64,000 bases of DNA from Lamellibrachia columna (Eukaryota; Annelida; Polychaeta; Sabellida; Siboglinidae), in contig OY759270.1 in NCBI GenBank assembly GCA_963662155.1, positions 16,235,509 to 16,299,508 on the forward strand, in the 5' to 3' direction. The notes below the pieces were generated by a model. That model was not told where the DNA came from, did no database searches, and saw only the letters and a list, made by a program, of their open reading frames with translations. Positions 57,001-64,000 of the stretch are shown piece after piece. The translations under genes were made by a program, and so were the position numbers. Every line of letters begins with the position of its first letter. Position 1 is the first letter of the stretch.

Positions 57001-60000
57001 CTCTGCAGGTTTTGTAATGTCTTGATCCAAGTTTACTGTAGTTTTCATCTGCTGATGTGAGACATGATTTGTCTGACGTGATGAGCCAGTTTTCTTGCTG
57101 CATGCTGCTTTTGCATTTTTAATGGTACTACAGTTTGTAGGATCTGTTAACATTGTTTTGCACCTGGAAAAATGTTTAATCAATAAAATATGTTTGTTTA
57201 TATATATATATATATACATACATACATATACAAATATATACAAATATATACAAATAATATATACAAATGTGATATGCATTGATGCATTTTTATCATCAAA
57301 TGTAGGATTTATTATAGCTGCCTATTGGAAACCTTCAACTCATTGCTATTTAAATTTGGACAAAGTGCTTTGTATAAATGTTCCATTTTATGCAAAAACA
57401 AATATGTTAATTTGTTTAAAGTTGACATTGATGTTATTGGCTATAACATGTCAGTTTGCCAGCATTTGGTAAATATCAGTCAATCTGATAGGTCATCTAA
57501 AGCCTGGATTTTTCTTGTTTCTTTTCTAGTTTTCTCAACAAACTTCAAAATCAACAATGTACCTTATTTATTGTGCAAAAAGTAGGCATTATGAATAATA
57601 ATAATAATAATACAACAAATTTAATAAAAATGTAAGACCCATTTACACACTTTGGGTAGCAACTGCAATAATTATCTCATGCAAATACGTATAGAATATA
57701 GGAACTATAGCTGTAGTTGTGTCTTCAGTACTCACTTATTGAAATCATGCAGTGCTGTTCTTTTCATGGTGTTGGATATGCAGCAATGTGATGTTATTTG
57801 TGAATAGAGAGAATGGCTCGGGGTCTCCACACAATTTGTATATCCTTGTACAGCGTCTTGATTTGTTGCACGAAAAGACATGCATGTATAGTTTGTACTT
57901 GTAGATTCACAGTATACTGACACACCTGCAAAGGCAACAAAAAGGTTTATGAGATGAGATGGAATGTAAGCATTTCCTTTATGAAAGTGCATAGTGTTAT
58001 GGCTTCAGGTAGCAGCCTGACATATTTGGTAGATTATGATAATTCATAAAAAAGAAAACCACGTTGCTCAGTATTTATGTGTTAGACTTGTCAGCTGAAG
58101 CCAAATTGTGGTGATTTTAAACTCACCCACTGTCACTTCACTTCACACTGGTATAATATAGGAGGAAGATAGTTAGAAATAATAATAATTATAACTGTAA
58201 ATAGACAATATTCAAATAATAACAGAATATTCACATAATCCTGAAAAGGCTAAGATGGAAATAACTCGGTCTTTCCTTCATAATGACCAGTGAAAACAGC
58301 ATTGGGAAGAGGAAAATGGGCAGACCAAAAACAACATGGAGGTGAACCCTGGAAGAAGAAATGAAGGTTGCTGGGCTGATGTAAGTATTAATTAATAAGT
58401 ATTGATAATAAGTATTAGTAAGTATTGACATTGTAAATAGCATTTAAAATAGCTTTGAATTCTATGCACAAAATGCATTTTGGCACGACTTGTTTGTATC
58501 ATATATGTTTAATGCTGGGATGTAGGATACTGAGCAAAACATGTGCATGCATGCATGCATACATACATACATGCATACACTGTACATGCATGAATGCATA
58601 CATGCATATACATACATGCATATACATACATACATTCACTGTACATACATGAATTCATGTTAAAATGTTCCGTGAAATAACCAGTTACGTATCTGTCGCA
58701 TGATTGGCAAAACTGAACTGGGTATCATGCCTATTCATTTATTTTAAGAGTTTCCTTCTCCATAGTTAGAGACAGGTTACTTGTGGAATCTTTTACTTCC
58801 CCTGGCATAAAGATTCAGTTAACTAACTAGTTAACAGACAAAGTGATCGAAATGTGATTGCATGCATCTTTTTGTAGGATGACAATATATTTTTATTGGG
58901 ATGAAGAATGTTGCATTGCACCCATTTATGAAAACTAGTATAAGTGAACATTCATATAAGTGAATTTGATGCGTAACCAGTAAAGCCACTAAAGGATTTT
59001 CTGCCAGAAAATCTGCCATTTTCAGCAATTATTAATGCACCTGAAACTTCTTGTAGCTGAATATGTTTTTTGACATACCATATAGTTCCCAATAAAAGTG
59101 CACTACTTAATAAATATGCTACCTCCTTTTTCAGAAGTGAAACCATGTGCAAAAACAGATTTTCAGGGTGAAGGCACGTAAAATGCAATGGATGGCAATA
59201 CTGCTGCTGCTGGCTCCACCTTGATGCTCCAAGCACTAATAAATCACCTCCCGTGAGCTCGAGTGCTGCATGTGCGGCTGGCAAATGGGCCTTTATCGAC
59301 AAGTGTGTGCTGAGGGTTACCATCTGTCAGCTGCTGAAATCCTCCCTCGGGCTGAGCACTGCATGGCAGTGCATGCTGGCTGGGACCATGTTGCTATCAC
59401 TACTGGTGGCTTTCACTATAGATGCCAGTAAGGATACTAGGACTAGTATGTTATCACTGACTCACTGTTAGCAAAAGCGTGAGAGTTTGAATTTTCAGTG
59501 CCAATTCAGCACAGAGGACATCCTGCAAAGTCCAATGATGTCTTCTTGCTTAGGCAATGGTCTATTTAGCGACAAATTAGCATGCTCAATGAATCGAGTG
59601 GTGGCCAGCCGACATTGTTTGTCTGGACTTACAAAAAACAGTGAACGAACGTGTTGTCTCAGTGTCTGTCTCATGTGTTCTTGTCATTTGTCAATTGAGC
59701 ATTATTGGTTTGGTAGATGCGTGGAAACTGTATTGCCTGGCGTAGAGTTGCATGTACGTGACATGCATGCAGTTTGTGCGTCCACACAACCCCGACAGCT
59801 TGTGCCACTTTAAGTCTTATGAGAAACCAATAGATGCACACCTAACCTTTCGCACATTTCTCTTATATTGGGAACTATATGGTAAGCAGATTGTAATAAG
59901 AAAGTCTTTTCCTCTCCATATTTGCCAGTCATTTCAAAATATCTACTGTCAGCATCGTTTCATACTCATATTAATGTTGGTATTTGATATACAATGTAAA

Positions 60001-61631
60001 ATACCTCTTCTATGGCATTTTTGCACAAGGCTGAAAGGCATGATATAGTGCTTATATTAATAGCACAATATTTCATACCGGCTGCAGTGCTAGAGTTTGG
60101 AATTGGTGTTATTGTATTTACTGTTACAGTGTTAGAAATGGTCATATGGTAATTATTGAAGTTTTGTTTGTCATTTCTTTACTGTTAAATTTTCCAAAAA
60201 AATGTAGTAAATGGTCAACGGATCATGGATTGTAAATGTTCTTGAGTGCTGTTTTGTGTGCATAACAAATGTGCCTAACTACGTTGTGGTAAAATGGTAT
60301 GTGTCATTCTGTATAAGGCCTTTTATTTGTGTATTAGTTGGTTTACAGATTTTCTTTAACACAAAATGCAGTCTTAGGCGATATTATGCAGTTTTTAAAG
60401 TTTTGCTGTGGCCCTCAGTCTCAATTTTACAGTGGTTTGAAGTTGCCTCTATAGGCCCAAATTAGGCAGGTTGTTCTTTATATACAAAGAAATCTGACAT
60501 AAATGCAAATTAATTTGTTGACTAAATTAAAGCAAGTGTATTTCATAACGTAGTATCAGTAATTTTTTTTAATATGTGTCCAATGGCAATGAGTTTGGAA
60601 GTGACACCCAGTAAATGAACAGTGAAATAGTGGCACAAAGCTTACAGAAATCAGGAAGTCTATTTCCGGTTAGGCTCCCACTAAAATGGGTCTAGCAGAA
60701 AACTGGAGACTTAATAACACGAATGTCAACATTATATTGAAGTACATACAATCTGATTACTCACATGCTGGTCTTTGAGCTCAATAAACAAATGTTTTGT
60801 GTTAAAATACAACATAATGAAAAACTTAAAGAAGCTTTTTGTCAAAAATTTAAATATCGGGTCAGCTGATCCGTTAACCAACTAATACAAAATAAAAGTC
60901 CTCAGTGAGATATTTTATATGATGTGTATGTGAGTGCATCTTCAGTTTCAATCAGTTATATAAGTACTCCAAACAGGGGTTTTATGGGCAGCAAAGGAGT
61001 TTTAAACATGCATGTGGATATGCATGTGCTTGCAATCATAACAATGGTGTAGTGGCATATATACCAGTTGCCATGCATACTGGTTGTGAAATGAAGGATC
61101 ACCAGATCATTCTGATTTGACTGTTAGAAGTTGTAATTTAGCATTCCATAAATATTTCACATATTAATATTAGTTGTGATGTTTTTATAACTCAATTAAT
61201 TGGCTAGTAAACAGTAATCCATGTTTTCGCAAATGAATCAAACAAGTTAGAATAAATTATGATACAATCAAATTATTGACAATTACTCATTTGGTTGTGT
61301 CTGACCACCCAAGTTTCCTGCTAATCAAGAGATTATCAACTTAGACAATGCTAATAAGACAAAAAACTAAACTGTTATTGCTAGCATGGTAAATGTTTTA
61401 ACAAATATAATTTTCCAGCAGCAAAATGTACTGCATCAATACTTCCATACAAATTAGCCTTTTTTAACTGAATATGTTTTACCTATAACAACTTTTAAAA
61501 TTAAAATAAATTACCAATTTATTTTGTTGCATAATTATGTATATATGGCACTAACCGTGGACATTTGCAGCAGTTGGTAGTGCAAATGTCACTAGGATGT
61601 AACATGTGCATAGTGCTTTGTACAGCCACAT
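53576..61631 (-). CDS. gene A: small Cys-rich receptor with tandem tyrosine-motif tail
   Basis: Exons 61631-61556, 57925-57736, 57163-56859, 55841-55766 and 54083-53576 join in phases 1, 2, 1 and 2 to exactly 385 codons including the stop. Signal peptide 1 to about 22. Ectodomain with eight Cys (31, 40, 57, 73, 74, 90, 100, 110) and sequons at Asn37 and Asn99; the CC pair recalls Ly6/uPAR domains but the spacing does not clearly fit. Ser/Thr/Asn-rich stalk about 112-190; TM about 191-214; then VCRRKRE as stop-transfer. The tail has PNPYND, DGYMDIK, GPYSTVK and four repeats MVENEDYEGI, MVENDDYEEF, MVENEDYERV, MVENENYEGI. YE[EGR][IFV] after acidic residues fits Src-family/SH2 ligands; the 16-19 residue spacing is too wide for a classic ITAM. 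Family unknown to me. Confidence 0.83.
54297..54372 (+). repeat. 16-bp tandem repeat, about 5 copies
   Basis: Unit GACCTGTTAAGTACCA with GCACCA and GACTTG variants, in gene A intron 4. Confidence 0.9.
54755..55375 (+). mobile_element. LINE C-terminal fragment
   Basis: Frames read MKPQHVQNCVTRVATKSPRF, LLKYLHWLPIRHRIIFKIC, TYQALSSGQPAYL, then after a shift AFSVAAPTLWNSLPVSV and RHLKTYLFHLAY, the classic end of many LINE ORF2 proteins. The 3' end GGATTTTGGCGCTACAGAAG then TATTTATTTTATTGTATTGT is shared with fragments at 48090 and 62610. It lies in gene A intron 4. Confidence 0.8.
55766..55841 (-). CDS. gene A exon 4: transmembrane segment
   Basis: The acceptor is TTCTTTCAG and the donor TTCAG|GTGAGT (phase 2). 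It encodes GLIIGLIAGLVGAIVITVI then AVLVVF. The GxxxG-like GLIIGLIAG start could favour dimers. Confidence 0.88.
56135..56680. mobile_element. MITE copy 2 (gene A intron 3)
   Basis: It begins AAAGTCATGGTTTTTCTGCC and ends GCCCCAAAACCATGACTTTT, perfect inverse ends. Its reverse complement matches the element at 37600-38150 over most of its length (GACTGAGGGCTGACATGTTA, CCAAAATATGTTACATA). The interior gained a small ATATAGATGTTAGATATATA insertion. Confidence 0.85.
56859..57163 (-). CDS. gene A exon 3: last cysteines and Ser/Thr stalk
   Basis: The acceptor is TTTTTCCAG and the donor AATG|GTAACT (phase 1). It encodes KCKTMLTDPTNCSTIKN, AKAACSKKTGSS, then a hydrophilic stalk with DQDITKPAETTINPDSGD and TGANSTSDTSNG. 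The genomic frame stays open about 170 bp past the donor, but using this donor joins exactly to the TM exon. Confidence 0.8.
57198..57260 (+). repeat. TA/ACAT/ATACAA microsatellite
   Basis: (TA)n then (CATA)n then (TATACAAA)n in gene A intron 2, just upstream of exon 3 on the coding strand. Confidence 0.85.
57736..57925 (-). CDS. gene A exon 2: cysteine-rich ectodomain, first part
   Basis: The acceptor is CTTTGCAG and the donor AATAA|GTGAGT (phase 2). It encodes VSVYCESTSTNYTCMSFR, GYTNCVETPSHSLYSQ and ITSHCCISNTMKRTALHD, with five of the eight ectodomain cysteines. Confidence 0.83.
58300..58382 (+). mobile_element. small LINE remnant (GRPKTTWR motif)
   Basis: GGGAAGAGGAAAATGGGCAG and on encodes GKRKMGRPKTTWR*TLEEEMK then VAGLM, the conserved C-terminal block of several non-LTR families; one stop replaces a Trp/Arg codon. 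Only about 80 bp remain. Confidence 0.6.
58545..58650 (+). repeat. (ATGC/ATAC)n compound microsatellite
   Basis: Alternating CATGCATGCATACATACATA-type tetranucleotides with an internal duplicate of CACTGTACAT. Confidence 0.9.
61556..61631 (-). CDS. gene A exon 1: signal peptide
   Basis: ATG at 61631; MWLYKALCTCYILVTFAL followed by PTAANVHG, a textbook signal peptide with likely cleavage after the AA. The donor is CACG|GTTAGT (phase 1). Confidence 0.8.
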
Positions 61632-62609
61632 TGTTGATAGTTGGTCACACTTCTGACAGGTCTGGTTGATGTGTTGTGTCTGAAGAAGAAGGAAGTTATA
61701 TGTTGAACTGTGTACAAAATCTCATGAAAGTCTTCTGAAGCAAAGCCACAACATAGAATTGAATGACCTGAATTATACACTACCGGCTGATATGCATAAA
61801 AAAAGGCTAATGTACAAATACATACACGGAGAGAGGAAGTTATCAGCACACTTTTACATACGCACATGTATCAATTTATAGTATATAATATTCACGTAGG
61901 TACATATACTTCATGACGGCAGGAGAGAATATAATTATAAGTACAAAACAAGACATGGTTTGGGTGAACTTGTAGATCATTTAATGCCAGAACATCACAT
62001 GTTCAATAAAAACGTACAATTAAATACAGATGAAAATGCCTCCCAAACACACCCAAACCATATTAGACAACACCACAGCAAAATCATTTATGCAAAATTA
62101 CATCATTTGTTTGATTAGGTGGTGATGTTGTTTTATATTCGGTGGTTGTGCTTATGGTGACAGCAGTGGTGATCGTGGATGCCAGAATTTGGAGTTAGCA
62201 TTTCTTACTTAATCAGACAGTTTAGAACATATATCTTAAGTTTGCTAATGGCCAACTGGATAAAACAAATAAATGTGTATTAATGCTTCCTTCCAATGTA
62301 GATAAATTTGAAGATTAACTTTCTGCTAGGATTTTATTTTACTTTTTATTCATATTGGTTTACAGTTTTTGTTTTAAATTATTAATAATTTTTTTGTCAA
62401 TTATTACTGACAACGCTTAGTAGGGCAATCTGCCTGTAGTTATTCTCATCATTTATCATGTCTATATCATGAGGAAGTAACACACACACATGCATATTAA
62501 ACAGCCACATTGTGATCATTATTGGTCAGACTTTTTCCTGTTGACTAAATAAAGTATGTAACATAGCTCCATATGTATGTTTTGCCAACAACATTACATA
62601 CAATTGACA

Positions 62610-62780
62610 GTACAATGTATAATAATAATAAAAAGACTTCTTTGGCGCCAATATCCTCAGAAAATCCGAGCTCAGTGGCGCAACAAAACCAAAGGATTAG
62701 GCATTCTCGTAACCATGTACAATGCAAAAAGTCGTCAACCGATGGATGGAGGTGCCAAGAAGCTAAGGAGGATAGGCCAT
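62610..62780 (-). mobile_element. LINE/SINE 3'-end fragment
   Basis: AATAATAATAAAAAGACTTC then TTTGGCGCCAATATCCTCAG matches the reverse complement of the LINE 3' end at 55300-55360 and the fragment at 48090. The ATT-rich tail marks the 3' end. Confidence 0.55.
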
Positions 62781-63379
62781 TTTGAAAAGATAGGTTTTAA
62801 TGTTATAATCACATATAATTATTGTCTCTGGGGAACTGTAATTAATGCTCCTGTAGGATTTCAATGCAAAACTTTTCAATTATCCTATCTTCAAAGTTAT
62901 TGACATCATACACACTCACACACACATAGTATCTGTTTACAGTGAATCAGTGGGTTATAGGTGCCTTTGTGATTATGCTATAGGCTGTTATACTAACATT
63001 GTAATATTATCAGCTGTTAAGAGTGTACATACTTACAGTTGGTAGAATCAGATATAAGACAAATCCCAAATTATTTTTCATAAAGCCAAATCAAACTTCA
63101 TTAATAAATGTAATCGAATTACTGTAAATAGAACCAGATGAAACTTCTGTTTCAATCCTACGTGATTTGCTGCCCACAGAGCCAGATCAAACAACTGTAT
63201 GAGTCCTACTGGATTGCTGTACACCTGGAACAAGGAAGTTCTGAAGAATATAATATGTAAATGTGTGGGATGAAAGGGCGCCCAATGAGGCGAGTCCTTG
63301 CAGTCGTGATTGGGTAACGCAGCCAGTCGTGACTTCTTCACGACTCTTGGTGCTGACTAGGGTTATTAACTAGGGCAGA
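62780..63379. other. no gene seen
   Basis: Region upstream of gene A on its coding strand. It contains small imperfect repeats (AAATCAAACTTCATTAATAA, GATCAAACAACTG) at 63085-63200 and no recognisable exon. Confidence 0.35.
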
Positions 63380-64000
63380 TGTATATAGTACTGGTATTTA
63401 TATATCACCTTGTGGCAATGATAGTGTTGATTGTATTTAAGTGGCAGTACATGTATAGTGGCATTGGCTATGTGAAAATAATGTTGTTGGTTGTGTCAAA
63501 ATGGTGGTGTTGGTTGTATGGTAGTGGTTGTGTTGGCTATATGCTAGTTGTGATGTTGGCTTTGTGGTAGTGGTAGTGGTGATGTTGGCTATGTGGAAGT
63601 AGTGGTGTTGGTTATGTGGAAATGGTTGTTTTGGCTATGTAGAAGTAGTGGTGTTGGCCATGTGCTAGTTGTGATGTTGGCTATGTGAAAGTGGTGGTGT
63701 AGGCTATGTGATAGTTGGTGTTGGTTATATAGTGGTGGTGTTGGCTATGTAACAGTGGTGGCATTGGTTACATGCCAGTTGTGGTGTTGGTTATGTACTA
63801 GTTGGGGTGTTGGTTATGTGACAGTGGTGGTGTTGGTTATGTGTTAGTTGTGGTGTTGGCTATGTGGAAGTGGTGGTGTTAATTATGTGCTAGTTGTGGT
63901 GTTGGTTATGCGGAAGTAATGATGTTGGTTGTGTTACAGTGGTTAAATCGTTGTAATGGTGTTGGTTATGTGGCAGTGGTGGTGTTGGTTATGTACTAGT
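63380..64000 (+). repeat. degenerate GTGGTGTTGGTTATGTG minisatellite, running off the window
   Basis: About 24-27-bp units of the form GTGGTGTTGGCTATGTG plus GAAGTG or CTAGTT, more regular toward the end. Strongly T/G-rich on the plus strand. No coding function apparent. Confidence 0.9.

Larger units (their letters stand above)
58000..61555. other. gene A intron 1, mostly featureless
   Basis: A 3.6-kb AT-rich first intron. Besides the small LINE fragment (58300) and microsatellite (58545) listed separately, 58950-59800 is less AT-rich, with short open frames on both strands that show no domain. A CTCCCACTAAAATGGGTCTA segment near 60677 resembles CTCCCACCAGAAATGGGAGA at 54730, a minor dispersed repeat. 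Confidence 0.4.

Overview
The window is nuclear DNA of an animal. It holds spliced multi-exon genes with GT-AG introns, metazoan immunoglobulin (Ig) domains, AT-rich introns full of transposons, and several non-LTR retrotransposon lineages. Nothing here fixes the phylum. An invertebrate metazoan is my best reading, with low confidence. Most long open frames are not genes: they come from (TG)n, minisatellites or transposon relics. The real genes are chains of short minus-strand exons, which I rebuilt from splice sites and codon phase.

Three membrane-protein genes lie in tandem on the minus strand. Gene A (61631 to 53576, 5 exons, 384 aa) has a signal peptide, a small 8-cysteine ectodomain, a Ser/Thr/Asn stalk, one transmembrane (TM) segment, and a tail of tandem acidic ENEDYExΦ-type tyrosine repeats. 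Gene B (40201 to 36896, 4 coding exons, 287 aa) has a very short N-terminus, one TM segment, and a long tyrosine tail with related VENDxYD motifs. Its layout resembles the transmembrane adaptor proteins of lymphocytes (LAT/PAG type). Gene C (30399 to 16078, 10 exons, continuing off the window's low-coordinate end) has a signal peptide, five Ig domains of the L1CAM/neuroglian type and one TM segment. The TM exon ends in phase 2 in all three genes. A and B share the tail motif, which suggests a local family of phosphotyrosine-signalling surface proteins. Two more splice-flanked small exons and one strong terminal exon lie between A and B.

Layout. 1-6423: a dispersed repeat split by a hAT-like composite that holds a second hAT-like element and a decayed non-LTR element. 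8.1-15.5 kb: satellite-rich DNA with (TA)n, three tandem copies of a 1.29-kb unit (one containing about 870 bp of pure TG), and 18 copies of a 75-bp minisatellite. 16-30.4 kb: gene C, with introns holding a hAT MITE with a perfect 8-bp target duplication, a complete MULE transposon with an intact FLYWCH-MULE transposase, a 5'-truncated LINE with an open reverse transcriptase, and foldback elements. 31-36 kb: two decayed coding relics and MITEs. 36.9-40.2 kb: gene B. 41.3-42.7 kb: a piggyBac-like element in TTAA. 46-50.8 kb: 20-bp and 52-bp minisatellites, LINE relics and a purine-rich tract. 53.4-61.6 kb: gene A. 63.4-64 kb: a GTTGGTTATGTG-type minisatellite running off the end.

The most notable points are the tandem cluster of tyrosine-tail membrane proteins, the in-frame decayed tail repeats just after gene A's stop codon (three stops, all where a GAA glutamate codon is expected), and a LINE 3' end that stops 10 bp from the gene C TM exon and so supplies most of its splice-acceptor region.
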